A DNA stretch of 43,511 bases from an uncultured Kiritimatiellota bacterium (GCA_944389545.1 CALXMT010000022.1:1-43511); one strand, 5' to 3'. Counted from the stretch's first letter, positions 8,810 to 17,660 are shown. The notes: generated from the sequence alone by a model not told the origin. A program made the numbers and translations.

Positions 8810-8875
8810 GCAGGAAAGTGGGGCGCGGGAGGGCGCACGACCGTGCGCCCGGCGTTAGCGCCCCAGCTTTCCTGC
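8810..8875. repeat. GCAGGAAAG nested hairpin module, copy 2
   Basis: Arms GCAGGAAAG (8810-8818) and CTTTCCTGC (8867-8875), with inner GGGCGCACG / CGTGCGCCC. It could form a stem of more than 20 bp because TGGGGCGC and GCGCCCCA extend the outer arms. Confidence 0.8.
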
Positions 8876-9109
8876 AAGCGTTGCGTCTTTGCGGTTTTCT
8901 GCGAAAACGCAGAGGCGCAAGGGATGGGCACGTTAGTGAGGCCCGGAGGGGCGAACGGTGAAGTGCCCAGGCCCTTGCGCACCTTCGTGTTTTCGTGGAA
9001 ATGGAGCCTCCCCAGATGCTACGAATTTGACAGGAAAGCAATTCATGTGGTACTTTAATGACAGTTCGGTGCCACGGAGTGGCTCGATATGGATCATCCC
9101 AGCCGAACT

Positions 9110-9913
9110 TCACTTTTTTGCGAATGGACTTGTGGGCGGGAAGATTTTCAACCCGTCCACTTTTTCTTTATCCGTGTTGTCGGAATTATAAAAGAAGGGA
9201 AGGATGCGCTTATAAAAGGGGTATTCTGGGTCGTCTTGTGAGAATCTTCGATAGACGTTGTAACTGCACAAATCTGCAAGCTGAACGCCTTCACAAGTTT
9301 CACTTCTCACGAACAAAGGCATCTCGATGATATGTTTGAAATGTTGCCCGGAGGTCGCGCCGCACTCATAGAACATAATTTGGGCCTTGGTGGTCTGAAG
9401 GTTGCGTTGCTTTCCGGTGTCGTCCGTAATCAACAGTGCTTTGTGCTTAGGATGAGATTCAGTCATGTAAAACTCAATGCGCTCGCAAAGCAATTCCCAT
9501 GCTTTGAGATGGATTGCTTTTTGATCCGCGAGGTGTGAGTTGGGCAAAACGGCCTGCTTGTCGATGACGGCAGAGATGATGACCGCCTTGCACAATTCGA
9601 GTTGTTCATAAAACATGGTTGCGATTGCGAGTCGCTCGTCATCCGTCTGATACTTGGAGAAGGGGTGTTTGTCCCGTTCCTTTGGGTTTCTGAGATAAGT
9701 GGATTTCACTTCCGCGTCTGTCGAAACATCCAACTTGACACCTTCATCACGCATGATGCGGTCAATGATTGATTGCTTGAAACGCGTGATGTCAAAGTGG
9801 AAACGCTTCCAGTGATTCTCGTACATTCCCACTGCGGTGAGAATGTAAAAGCGTTCTTTCTCCAAGTGGGAAAAGTCTCGATTGCCAGACTCATCAATGT
9901 AGAATAGATACAT
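9110..9913 (-). CDS. DUF3800 domain protein
   Basis: 267 residues. The N-terminus MYLFYIDESGNRDF carries the DES motif (D7-E8-S9) typical of DUF3800, a family with a predicted RNase H-like fold often found near mobile or defence genes. Later conserved-looking acids are in KALLITDDTGK and GVQLADLCSYNVYRRF. GAGGG lies 7 nt upstream of the ATG. The base composition is visibly less GC-rich than neighbours, which suggests horizontal acquisition. Nuclease activity is only a fold-based inference. Confidence 0.85.
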   Translation of the reverse strand: MYLFYIDESGNRDFSHLEKERFYILTAVGMYENHWKRFHFDITRFKQSIIDRIMRDEGVKLDVSTDAEVKSTYLRNPKERDKHPFSKYQTDDERLAIATMFYEQLELCKAVIISAVIDKQAVLPNSHLADQKAIHLKAWELLCERIEFYMTESHPKHKALLITDDTGKQRNLQTTKAQIMFYECGATSGQHFKHIIEMPLFVRSETCEGVQLADLCSYNVYRRFSQDDPEYPFYKRILPFFYNSDNTDKEKVDGLKIFPPTSPFAKK

Positions 9914-9971
9914 CTATCGCCCTCACTTTATCATATCCGCAGAATACGCTTGAACACCAAGCGCCCTGTGG

Positions 9972-10709
9972 TCACTTGCGGCGCTTGGCGGGGAGGCGCT
10001 CGACGTATTCGCCGTGGCCGAGGTCGGCCATTTCCTTGAGGAAGGGCGACTTTTGGCCGATGGCGATGGCGTGGAAGACGACGTCGCGCGGGGGCGGGGG
10101 AAGGCGCTGTTGGCTGCGGAAGACGGGGCGCTTGGCGGTGGGGCGGCGCCACCCTTTCCAAGGCTCCCACCAGGCGGACTTGAGGCGGAAGAGGTCGCGT
10201 TGGTCGGCGGTCGGGTTCTTGCGCGGCAGGTTATACCAAGCCGTGAGGGCGGCGCGGGCGGGCGTCTCGCCGTAACGGCCGATGTCGTTGTCGCCGAGGT
10301 AGATGATGTGGGTGATATGCTGCTTGGAGACGAGGGGCCAGAGGGTCTCGCCGAAGGTGTGCTCGAAGGAGCCGCCGGAGGTGAAGGTCTTGCCGCGGAG
10401 CTCGGTGAGGAGGGCCTTGGCGGTGCCGGGCTTGGAGAGGTCGAAGGGCGTGGTGCCGGCGTGAGGCTCATCGCCGCCTTCGTAGAGGAGGCTGACGGTG
10501 TAGCAGACGCGGCGGCGTGCGATGATCTCGGCCATTTGGTCGGTCATGCCCGTGACTTCGTCCAAGAGGGTGTCCCAACGCGTGCCGCCATCGGTGCGGG
10601 CGGAATCCTTGCGGCCCATGGATTTGGAGGTGTCGATGACGAGCAGAAGCCGCGCCCCATTCTCCGGCAACTCCACGCCATAGAACATGGGACCGTAGTC
10701 ATTTGGCAT
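9972..10709 (-). CDS. von Willebrand factor A-domain protein
   Basis: 245 residues from the chosen ATG. A MIDAS metal-site motif DxSxS is present (D26-T-S28-K-S30 in LLLVIDTSKSMG), with a later acidic YLGDNDIGRY. The domain spans nearly the whole protein (HIIYLGDND, DVVFHAIAIGQKSPFLKEMADLG). VWA domains bind protein partners through a divalent metal. No signal peptide. The frame is open to 10970, but upstream residues are translated repeats; AAGAGG 5 nt before the ATG at 10709 supports this start. An alternative ATG at 10730 adds seven residues. Both ATGs lie in a strong hairpin. Biological role unknown. Confidence 0.8.
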   Translation of the reverse strand: MPNDYGPMFYGVELPENGARLLLVIDTSKSMGRKDSARTDGGTRWDTLLDEVTGMTDQMAEIIARRRVCYTVSLLYEGGDEPHAGTTPFDLSKPGTAKALLTELRGKTFTSGGSFEHTFGETLWPLVSKQHITHIIYLGDNDIGRYGETPARAALTAWYNLPRKNPTADQRDLFRLKSAWWEPWKGWRRPTAKRPVFRSQQRLPPPPRDVVFHAIAIGQKSPFLKEMADLGHGEYVERLPAKRRK

Positions 10710-10740
10710 GACGGCCTCTTCGGCCGCCATGCCAAATGAC
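10698..10740. repeat. 43-nt hairpin spanning the VWA gene start
   Basis: Arms GTCATTTGGCATGACGGCC (10698-10716) and 10722-10740 are inverted repeats with one mismatch in 19 and a 5-nt loop. On the transcript both candidate start codons (10730 and 10709) and the SD-like AAGAGG sit in or beside this stem, so it could limit translation initiation. Confidence 0.85.
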
Positions 10741-11060
10741 AGAGAACGGAGAACAGAGAACAGAGCGCGCGGCAAGCGCGCGCCGGGCGAAGCGCCGTCA
10801 AGACAGGTGCAATCCAAGTGCTCAGACGATTCATCTTCCAAGGTTTCATCTTGGCTCCTTTGTGAGAGACTTTGCTTCTTTGCGGGTGCCGCGCAGTGTT
10901 TCCCGGCTTTGTTCGTCGCCCCGCAGGGGCGTTCTGTGGCCGTGGAAGGTTTGCGGCTTCGCCGCTGCACGCTCTGTTCTCTGTTTTCTGTTCTCTAGGG
11001 CGCGTTAGCGCCCTCCTGTTCTCTGTTCTCTGCGCAGTGGTGAGGGGCGCGGCGCGCCCC
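10741..11060. repeat. Repeat mosaic between the yifB and VWA genes
   Basis: GGAGAACAGAGAAC heptads and a GC palindrome on the left (10741-10790), a CTTTGTGAGAGACTTTGC stretch, the CGCCCCGCAGGGGCG palindrome (10917-10931), then GTTCTCT heptads (about 10974-10997 and 11008-11031). A 27-nt palindrome (11039-11065, GGTGAGGGGCGCG arms) overlaps the yifB stop codon. Confidence 0.75.
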
Positions 11061-12590
11061 TCACCATTGCGCACGATCCAGGGCGCGGTATTGGATGGCT
11101 TCGAAGAGGTGTTCGCGGGCGATGGTCTGGGCGCCGGCGAGGTCGGCGATGGTGCGGGCGACGCGGAGAATGCGGGAGTAGGCGCGGGCGGTGAGGCCGA
11201 GTTCGTCCATGGCGGAGCGGAGGACGGTCTGCGCGGCGGGTTCGAGGGGGCAGAAGCGTTGGAGCTGGCCGGCGGGGAGGTCGGCGTTGCTGCGGATTCG
11301 GGGGAGGTCGGCGTAGCGTTTGGCCTGGAGGGCGCGGCAGGCGAGGACGCGTGCGCGGATGTCGGCGGAGCTTTCGCCGGGGGCCTGCTTGGAGAGGTCT
11401 TCGAAGGGGACGGCGGGGACCTCGACGTGGAGGTCGATGCGGTCGAGGAGGGGGCCGGAGACGCGGGAGCGGTAACGGTGGATCTGGGGCTCGGTGCAGC
11501 GGCAGGCGCGCTTGGGGTCGCCGGCGAAGCCGCAGGGGCAGGGGTTCATGGCGGCCACGAGCATGAAGTCGGCGGGGAAGGTGAGGGTGCCGGCGGTGCG
11601 GGCGATGGTGACGGCACCGTCTTCGAGCGGTTGGCGGAGGACCTCGAGGACGTGACGGTGGAACTCGGGGAGTTCGTCGAGGAAGAGGACGCCGCGGTGG
11701 GCGAGGGAGACTTCGCCGGGGGTGGGGTGGGTGCCGCCGCCGATGAGGCCGGCGTCGGAGACGGTGTGGTGGGGCGCGCGGAAGGGACGGCGCGCGATGA
11801 GGCCGCCGCGGAGGGCGCCGGCGACGGAGTGGATAGCGGTGACCTCGATGGCTTCCTCGGGGGTGAGGGGCGGGAGGATGGAGGGGATGCGGCGGGCGAT
11901 CATGGTTTTGCCGCTGCCGGGGGAGCCGATGAGGAGGATGTTGTGGCCGCCGGCGACGGCGACCTCGACGGCGCGGCGTGCGAGGGCCTGGCCCTTGACG
12001 TCGGCGAAGTCCTCACCGCCGGCGGCGCCTTGGGCGAAGAGGGCGTCGCGGTCGACGCGGTGCGGGGTGGGGGGCGTCTGGCCGGAGAGAAGGTCGAAGG
12101 CCTCGCGGAGGGTCTTGACGGGCCAGACGTCGATGCCTTCGACGAGGGCGGCCTCGTCGGCGTTGGGGGCGGGGACGATGATGGCGCGGAAGCCGCGGTC
12201 GCGCAGGGCCAGGGTGATGGGCAGGACGCCGCGGATGCGCCGCACTTCGCCGCTGAGGGCAAGCTCGCCGAGCACGGGCACGGTGTCGAGGAGCGGCAGT
12301 TTGTGGGAGCCGTCGGTGGCGAGGAGGGCCAGGGCGATGGGCAGGTCGTAGACGGGGCCCTCTTTGCGGAGGTCGGCGGGGGCGAGGTTGACCGTCACGG
12401 AGGCGGGCTTGAGGCGGAAGAGGGAGTTGCGCAGGGCGGCGTGGACGCGGTCGATGCTCTCTTTGACGGCGGTGTCGGGCAGGCCCACGACGCGTGTGCG
12501 GGGGTCTTCGGAGGAGAGGGCGTGGACTTCGATCTCGACGGGCTCGGCGCCGATGCCGTGGACTGCCGCCGCGTGCGCTTTGGTTAGCAT
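11061..12590 (-). CDS. YifB/ComM-family Mg-chelatase-like AAA+ ATPase
   Basis: 509 residues, the usual family length. An N-terminal ribosomal-S5-like domain (HGIGAEPVEIEVHALSSEDPRTRVVGLPD) precedes a Mg-chelatase-type AAA+ core with Walker A GSPGSGKT, Walker B-like GVLFLDELPEF, and the C-terminal helical lid (SARAYSRILRVARTIADL equivalent). In transformable bacteria ComM is a helicase that promotes branch migration during recombination; in other species the role is less clear. The frame extends upstream to 12821 through repeat sequence, but family homology starts at MLTKAHAAAVHG, so ATG 12590 is chosen. Confidence 0.95.
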   Translation of the reverse strand: MLTKAHAAAVHGIGAEPVEIEVHALSSEDPRTRVVGLPDTAVKESIDRVHAALRNSLFRLKPASVTVNLAPADLRKEGPVYDLPIALALLATDGSHKLPLLDTVPVLGELALSGEVRRIRGVLPITLALRDRGFRAIIVPAPNADEAALVEGIDVWPVKTLREAFDLLSGQTPPTPHRVDRDALFAQGAAGGEDFADVKGQALARRAVEVAVAGGHNILLIGSPGSGKTMIARRIPSILPPLTPEEAIEVTAIHSVAGALRGGLIARRPFRAPHHTVSDAGLIGGGTHPTPGEVSLAHRGVLFLDELPEFHRHVLEVLRQPLEDGAVTIARTAGTLTFPADFMLVAAMNPCPCGFAGDPKRACRCTEPQIHRYRSRVSGPLLDRIDLHVEVPAVPFEDLSKQAPGESSADIRARVLACRALQAKRYADLPRIRSNADLPAGQLQRFCPLEPAAQTVLRSAMDELGLTARAYSRILRVARTIADLAGAQTIAREHLFEAIQYRALDRAQW

Positions 12591-12966
12591 GATGGGGCCG
12601 CCTTCATGAGGTGAGGGAGGGGTGCGGGAGGGGTGCGGGTGGGGCGGCTGAAGCCGCCCCAGAGAACAGAGAACGGAGAACAGAGAACAGAGCGCGCGGC
12701 AAGCGCGCGACGGGCGAAGCGAAGGAAGAATGATGGGGCGTGGAACGCCAAGAGAAGTCGAGAGCTTGGGCGGCGAAGCCGCTGTCCTGCATCTCCTGAA
12801 CCTCCTGCATCTCCTGAACACGCGTGTTCTCCAAAGCGGTAAGCTTATGGGCTTGCCGCTCTTGCGCGTGTAAGGTTGTCAGTTGAGGGCTCATGGTTTC
12901 TCAAGAGATGTCTTTGTCGCCCCGCAGGGGCGTTTCTGTTCTCCGTTCTCTGTTCTCTGTTCTCTA
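12591..12966. repeat. Repeat mosaic between the secreted-protein gene and yifB
   Basis: A GGGGTGCGGGA direct repeat (12620-12641), GGGGCGGCTGAAGCCGCCCC palindrome (12641-12660), GGAGAAC heptads (12660-12692), GCGCGGCAAGCGCGC palindrome, a 9-bp array CTGCATCTC/CTGAACCTC (12787-12820), then CGCCCCGCAGGGGCG and GTTCTCT heptads (12936-12966). No coding potential is supported. Confidence 0.75.
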
Positions 12967-12990
12967 TTTTCCGGGGCGCGCCCCGGAAAA
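12967..12990. repeat. 24-bp perfect palindrome at a 3' end
   Basis: A perfect palindrome with half-site TTTTCCGGGGCG directly abuts the stop codon of the minus-strand secreted-protein gene (stop at 12991-12993). It could fold as an mRNA 3' hairpin. The run after the stem in the gene's direction is A-rich, so a classic U-tract terminator is not present. Confidence 0.85.
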
Positions 12991-14823
12991 TCAATTCACC
13001 AACTGACGAAGGGTGTCGAGGGCGCGGACGATGGGTTTGTCGCCGACGCCTTGGGCGACGCGCTGTTCGTAGGCGAGCTCATCGCGGAAGCGGGCCTTGT
13101 CCTTGCCGCCGGTGTCGCGGAGGAACTGTGCGGCGGCGTCGGAGCAGAGGAGGAAAAACCAGGGGCTGCGGCCTTCGGGGATGTCGGGGAGGCCTTGGTA
13201 GGAGGGCGTCTCGGCCTTCCAGGCGCGGGCGGCGGCGGAGCGGCCGTTGCGGACGTCGGAGGTCTTGACGGGGCGCTTGAGGCCGTGCTCGGCGTAGGCG
13301 CGGGCGGCGGTGAGCATCCGCAACATCTTGTCGGCGTCCTTCATCTGGCGGTATTCGGCGGCGAGGGCGTTGAAGACGTCGCCATCGAGCGGGTTCATGA
13401 GGAAGACGCTTTCGAGGAGGGCCACGCGGCGGGGCTGGGAGAGCTTCAGCAGGTCGATGACGGCGCGGGCGATGCGGGCGTCTTCGTAGGTCTGGAGGCC
13501 TTGGTTGAGGGAGACGGCCAGGCCCATGAACCAGCGGTGCTGCACCTGGCCGGGCTCGACGGGGCCGGTGGCGCAGAGGGGGCGGTCGAGGAACCAGGGC
13601 GCCCGGCTGCCGGTGCCGGTGTGGGCGTTGTCGGCGCACTGCATGAAGTAGTGGTAGTTGCCACGTTCGCCGGTGAACCAGAACTTGCCGTCGGGTGGGG
13701 CGGAGACGGGGGTGGCGGCGACGTTCACGGCGTTGAGGGCCCAGGCCCAGGAGCGGCCGCCCTGGTCTTTGGCCGAGCCGTTGTAGATGCGGATGAACTT
13801 GTCCGGGTGCCAATTGCTGCGCAGGAAGCGGAAGGCGGGGGAACGGGTGTCCACGTTCGCGCCGTCGCCGATGACGGCGCTCTGGCCGCCGCCGGGCGGG
13901 GGGATGGCCTTGTTTTTGACCACTTGATAGAAGAAGAAGCTCGTCTCATCGATCTGCGCGAGGTCGGCCACATAGAGGAGGATGGGCCATTCCGAGGCCG
14001 CCATGTCGAAGTCCGGCCGCCCATCGGTCTTGCGCGGGATGCGGCCATTGCGCCAAATCTTGAGGAGGCAGGCGCGCTGCGGCGTGGGCGTGCAGTCGAT
14101 GTAGGGCGGGTAGATGCGGCCGCCCATCGCCACGTTCTCCCAGTTGGGGAACTTGGTGAGCATGGGCGGGTCGTCGGGCGTGCGGCGCGTCATCATGTTG
14201 ATTTCGTGCAGCGGCATGTCCATGAGGTCGGGGATGGTGAGCGGCGGACGCGTGGAGGTGAGCGACTGCGGCCCGGCGAGCCATTCGCCCAGGCGCTTCT
14301 CCTCCTCGGTGACCTCGGGGAAGGCGCTCTCGTCGAGCAACGCGAAGTCGCCGCCTTTGCCCTTTTCGTTGCTGGCGACCAGACGCTCCAGACGGGCGGG
14401 GTTCCACTCCTCCTTGGCGCGGTCGATGGGGATGGGTTCCTGACGGTAACGGATGGCGTAGGCCAGGGCCAGCTGACTCCACTTGTCGGCCTGTTGCGGA
14501 CCCAAGGCCAGGGCGATGCGCTGGAAGTTCAGGAGCACATTGGGGTTCGCCGGCCACTCCGCGGCCGCGGCGGCGGTCATCACCTCCGGGTGCTGACGCA
14601 GCCACTTCCAGGTCCGCGCGTTGATCTTCGTCGGACCATACTTTGCGCGCGTGACCGCCTCCACGTAATTCACGTAGGCCTGACGCAAGGCCGGGGTGTA
14701 GGCCCCATCCCCCGCGCGCAACGCCTTGTCCACCGCCTGTTTCGCGGCGTCCACGTTCACCTCCTGCGCGAAGCCCAACAAGGCCGCCACGCAAGCCACT
14801 GCCATCACAAGCCACTTTCTCAT
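12991..14823 (-). CDS. Secreted protein of unknown function, 610 residues
   Basis: I do not recognise the family. The N-terminus MRKWLVMAVACVAALLGFAQ is a clear signal peptide with probable cleavage near AFAQ/GFAQ-E, so the mature protein is exported. The body is rich in Trp, Pro and aromatic residues (WPANPNVLLNF, NGRIPRKTDGRPDFD, GNYHYFMQCADN, RAPWFLDRPLC), looks globular, and shows no repeats or internal membrane segments. The C-terminal third is helical and TPR-like (DGDVFNALAAEYRQMKDADKMLRMLTAARAYAEHGLKRP). It stands alone between repeat mosaics. An extracytoplasmic or surface role is inferred. Confidence 0.85.
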   Translation of the reverse strand: MRKWLVMAVACVAALLGFAQEVNVDAAKQAVDKALRAGDGAYTPALRQAYVNYVEAVTRAKYGPTKINARTWKWLRQHPEVMTAAAAAEWPANPNVLLNFQRIALALGPQQADKWSQLALAYAIRYRQEPIPIDRAKEEWNPARLERLVASNEKGKGGDFALLDESAFPEVTEEEKRLGEWLAGPQSLTSTRPPLTIPDLMDMPLHEINMMTRRTPDDPPMLTKFPNWENVAMGGRIYPPYIDCTPTPQRACLLKIWRNGRIPRKTDGRPDFDMAASEWPILLYVADLAQIDETSFFFYQVVKNKAIPPPGGGQSAVIGDGANVDTRSPAFRFLRSNWHPDKFIRIYNGSAKDQGGRSWAWALNAVNVAATPVSAPPDGKFWFTGERGNYHYFMQCADNAHTGTGSRAPWFLDRPLCATGPVEPGQVQHRWFMGLAVSLNQGLQTYEDARIARAVIDLLKLSQPRRVALLESVFLMNPLDGDVFNALAAEYRQMKDADKMLRMLTAARAYAEHGLKRPVKTSDVRNGRSAAARAWKAETPSYQGLPDIPEGRSPWFFLLCSDAAAQFLRDTGGKDKARFRDELAYEQRVAQGVGDKPIVRALDTLRQLVN

Positions 14824-15081
14824 GGCTCTAACTTACCAAATCTCTAGGTAAAATGGAAGTTTAGAGGCTTGGAAGTTTGGTTGGCGGCTTCGTTCGTCGC
14901 CCGTAAGGGCGTTCCTGTATCTCTTGCATCTCCTGAATCTCCTGCTGCATCGTCATTTTGGCACGTCGCAGACGTGCCTGCGGGTGCAGGGGGTGTTTCC
15001 CCCTGCCGGGGTGTGGGGCAGCGCCCCACAGCCAATCAGCCAATCAGCTAATCAGCTAATCAGCCAATCAGCCAAACATGC
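14824..15081. repeat. Divergent-gap repeat mosaic upstream of priA
   Basis: 8-bp array GGAAGTTT/GAGGCTTG (14861-14882), CGCCCGTAAGGGCG palindrome, 9-bp array CTGTATCTC/TTGCATCTC/CTGAATCTC (14920-14950), a GGCACGTCGCAGACGTGCC palindrome (14958-14976), and an 8-bp array GCCAATCA/GCTAATCA (15031-15075). The last array ends directly at the priA -10 box. Confidence 0.8.
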
Positions 15082-15087
15082 TACAAT
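15082..15087 (+). promoter_or_regulatory. Extended -10 box of priA
   Basis: TGCTACAAT: TACAAT preceded by TGC. Transcription would start near 15094, giving a leader of about 13 nt for the ATG at 15107, with GGAG inside it. Confidence 0.5.
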
Positions 15088-15106
15088 GAGGGACATGGAG
15101 AAGCCG

Positions 15107-17335
15107 ATGTATGCACAGGTCGCGATAGAGCAGGTCCCGGGCCAGCTCTTCACCTATGCCGTGCCGGCGGGGATGGAGGTGCGTGTGGGGCAGAGCGTCA
15201 CGGTGCCGTGGCGGCGGATCTACCACCGAGGCTACGTCATCGCTCTTTCGGAGGAGTGCCCTTACGTGCCCAAGGCCGAGCCCGACGCGCAGGGCGACCT
15301 CTTCGGCGAGACGCCCGCGCCCAAGGTCAAGGCCATCGAGCGCATCGAGGACCCGCTCCCTTACTTCTCCGAAGGGACCATCACGCTCCTCCGCTGGATG
15401 GCGGAATACTACGATGTCGGCTTCACCCTGGCCCTGCGGAGCGCCCTGCCGGCGCCCGTTCGCGAGGGCCGCAGTCAGGCGCGGGAACGTTATGTGGTGG
15501 CGCCCATCCTGCCGCCGCCCCCGCACCTGCCGCCCCTCTCCAAACGTCAGAAGGAACTCTACGAAAACATCGTGCGCGTGGACGGCGGCCTCCTGGCGCG
15601 CCTCTGCGAGGAATTCTCCACCACCGCCCCCACCATCCGCCGCCTGGCCAAGATGGGCTACCTCACGTGCGAACTGCGCGAGGCCCCGCGGAGTCCCCTG
15701 GCCGGACGACGCGTCCTGCCCAGCAAGCCTCTGCCGTTGACGCCCTCCCAGGCCGAGGCGCTGGACGTCATCCTGCGCGAGGAGCGCCCCGTGCTCCTCT
15801 TCGGCGTCACCGGCAGCGGTAAGACCGAGGTCTACATGCAGGCCATCGCCAAGACGCTGGAGGAGGGTCGCGACGCCATCGTCTTGGTGCCGGAAATCTC
15901 CCTCACGCCGCAGACGGTCAGCCGCTTCGCCGCGCGCTTCGGCCAGCAGGTCGCGCTCCTCCACTCGGCCCTCAGCGATGGCGAACGTCACGACGAGTGG
16001 CACCGCATCCGCCGCGGCCAGGCCCGCGTGGTCGTCGGCCCCCGCTCGGCCGTCTTCGCCCCCGTCCGGCGCCTCGGCCTCATCATCGTGGACGAGGAGC
16101 ACGACACCGGCTACAAACAGGACGAGTCGCCGCGTTACTCCGCGCGCGACGTTGCCGTCATGCGCGCCCATATCGAGAAGGCCCGTTGCCTCCTCGGCTC
16201 GGCCACGCCTTCCCTTGAAAGTTGGCGCAACGCCACCGAACTCGGCAAATACGCCCTTGCCCGCCTCCCCGAGCGCGTCGGCGGCGCCGAGCTCCCCGCC
16301 GTCACCCTTATCGACCTGCGTGAGGCCGGCAAACCCGGCGAGCCCCTCCCCATCTTCAGTGAGCCCCTCATCGACGCCCTCAAAGGCTGCCTCGAGCGCG
16401 GTGAACAAGCCATCCTCTTCCTCAACCGCCGCGGCTACGCCCCCACCTACCAATGCGCCGCCTGTGGCGAGCCCATCAAGTGCGAACACTGCGACGCCAA
16501 GCTCACCTACCACGCCAAGGACGACACCCTCCGTTGCCACCTTTGCGGCCGCTGGCAACGTCCCCCCGCCAAATGCCCCACCTGCGGCGCCCCCCTCTTC
16601 AAGACCCTCGGCGTCGGCACACAACGCGTCGAGCAGGCCCTCGCCAAGATCCTCCCCCGCGCCCGCGTCATCCGCATGGACGCCGACAGCACGGGCCGCC
16701 GCCACAGCCACGACGAACTCCTTTCTGCCTTCCGTGCCAAAGAGGCCGACATCCTCCTCGGCACCCAGATGATCGCCAAAGGCCTCGACTTCCCCAACGT
16801 CACCCTCGTCGGCATCCTCTCCGCCGACCGCTCCCTCAACATCGCCTACGACTTCCGCGCCGCCGAGCGCACCTTCCAGCTCATCGCCCAAGTCTCCGGC
16901 CGTGCCGGCCGCGGCGTCCTCCCCGGCCAAGTCTTCGTCCAGACCCTCCAGCCCGACCACCCCGCCATCCGCACCGCCTGCGACTGCGCCTACGAACGTT
17001 TCGCCGACGACGAACTCGCCCTCCGCCGCGCCCAAGGCCTCCCCCCTTACACCCGCCTCGCCGCCCTCACCCTCACCGGCCCCGACCAAGCCGCCCTCGA
17101 GCGCGCCGCTGAAAACGCCGCCCGCGCCCTCGCCCGCACCCCCGGCCTCGAAGTCCTTCCCCCCATGCCCGCCCCCCTTGAACGCAAAGACGACCTCTGG
17201 CGCTGGCAACTCCTCCTCAAATCCCAATCCTCCCTCCGCATCGCCCGCGCCTGCCACACCCTCCTCCCCCCCGACGACCGCATCTCCGGCCCCATCAAAG
17301 CCCTCCTCGACATCGATGCCGTCTTCCTCGCCTGA
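15107..17335 (+). CDS. priA: Primosomal protein N' (PriA helicase)
   Basis: 3'-to-5' DNA helicase that restarts stalled replication forks. 742 residues, the usual size. N-terminal 3'-DNA-end-binding domain (AQVAIEQVPGQLFTYAVPAG), winged-helix region, helicase core with Walker A GVTGSGKTE and DEEH box (IIVDEEHD), and the PriA-specific cysteine cluster of two zinc sites (CAACGEPIKCEHC and CHLCGRW...CPTCGAP). Motif QMIAKGLDFPNVTLVG is intact. The frame is open from 14924 through repeats; ATG 15107 has GGAG 6 nt upstream. ATGs at 15086 and 15095 are also in frame. Confidence 0.95.
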   Translation: MYAQVAIEQVPGQLFTYAVPAGMEVRVGQSVTVPWRRIYHRGYVIALSEECPYVPKAEPDAQGDLFGETPAPKVKAIERIEDPLPYFSEGTITLLRWMAEYYDVGFTLALRSALPAPVREGRSQARERYVVAPILPPPPHLPPLSKRQKELYENIVRVDGGLLARLCEEFSTTAPTIRRLAKMGYLTCELREAPRSPLAGRRVLPSKPLPLTPSQAEALDVILREERPVLLFGVTGSGKTEVYMQAIAKTLEEGRDAIVLVPEISLTPQTVSRFAARFGQQVALLHSALSDGERHDEWHRIRRGQARVVVGPRSAVFAPVRRLGLIIVDEEHDTGYKQDESPRYSARDVAVMRAHIEKARCLLGSATPSLESWRNATELGKYALARLPERVGGAELPAVTLIDLREAGKPGEPLPIFSEPLIDALKGCLERGEQAILFLNRRGYAPTYQCAACGEPIKCEHCDAKLTYHAKDDTLRCHLCGRWQRPPAKCPTCGAPLFKTLGVGTQRVEQALAKILPRARVIRMDADSTGRRHSHDELLSAFRAKEADILLGTQMIAKGLDFPNVTLVGILSADRSLNIAYDFRAAERTFQLIAQVSGRAGRGVLPGQVFVQTLQPDHPAIRTACDCAYERFADDELALRRAQGLPPYTRLAALTLTGPDQAALERAAENAARALARTPGLEVLPPMPAPLERKDDLWRWQLLLKSQSSLRIARACHTLLPPDDRISGPIKALLDIDAVFLA

Positions 17336-17470
17336 CTCATCTCCACGAAGACACAAAGCAACGCGAGGGCCTGGGCACTTCACCGTTCGCCCCTCCGGGC
17401 CTCACTCCCTATCCCCATCCCCCGCGTTTCTGTCGCTTTCCCGAAAAGCGGCTCCAAGAGGTCCGTGAGG
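17336..17470. repeat. CCACGAAGACAC module downstream of priA
   Basis: TCTCCACGAAGACACAAAGC followed by AACGCGAGGGCCTGGGCACTTCACCG-type sequence. The same module occurs at 1279-1320, 19285-19350, reversed at 8930-9002, and inside mnmE near 31790-31840. No gene is seen. Confidence 0.75.
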
Positions 17471-17660
17471 GGTGCCACCAGAAAAAGAATCGTCTCGGTC
17501 GGTAGATTCGGTCGCGACAAGAGACCTCTCATACGGCTGCTTCACCGGAACCAAATCCGGCTACTACTCCGTCTACCAACAGAGACGATGGGATAAAGTT
17601 ATCAAATACTCCCCTTTATGTCCACGAGAAATTTGGGCTTCATGCGAGTGGACCGGGATC
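17470..17660. ncRNA. Putative structured RNA element, copy A
   Basis: Shares sequence and fold with 20137-20298. Stem P1 ATCGTCTC (17489-17496) / GAGACGAT (17582-17589); P2 GGTAGA (17501-17506) / TCTACC (17572-17577); P3 GGTC (17510-17513) / GACC (17523-17526); P4 CCGGA (17545-17549) / TCCGG (17556-17560). Relative to copy B the P1 and P2 bases differ but pairing is kept. A conserved ATAAAG.TATCAAAT block follows P1 on the plus strand. On the minus strand P1 is followed by TTCTTTTTCT, resembling a terminator, so transcription from the minus strand is possible. Family unknown; strand unresolved. Confidence 0.6.

Larger units (their letters stand above)
8382..9109. repeat. Long intergenic repeat mosaic
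   Basis: No gene is seen apart from the tRNA promoter. Contents: AGAGAACAG heptads (8410-8445) and the palindrome GCGCGGCAAGCGCGC; a 9-bp-like array TCCTCTATG (8512-8535); a TAGTGTCCGGGGAAA element-end motif (8581); a CCCGCAAAG module (8613-8717); an 8-bp array of AAACTTCC/AAGCTTCC (8762-8795); a nested hairpin module (8810-8875); and a reversed CTTTGCGG and CTTGCGCACCTTCGTG module (8888-9002). 9003-9109 is more AT-rich and shows no recognised module. Confidence 0.8.

Noticed and set aside
12591-12821. N-terminal extension of YifB
   Set aside because: Residues are translated palindrome and heptad repeats; family homology starts at ATG 12590.
12967-12990. Perfect palindrome called as intrinsic terminator
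   Set aside because: It lacks a T-run after the stem in the gene's direction; A residues follow instead.
15068-17383. 771-codon open frame opposite priA
   Set aside because: Antisense of PriA; no motif, and residues are dominated by Gly/Glu/Ala/Val.
17530-17570. Resemblance of RNA copy A (minus strand, GGTGAAGCAGCC) to the SRP RNA apical motif
   Set aside because: Copy B does not share it and the surrounding internal loops of SRP RNA are missing.
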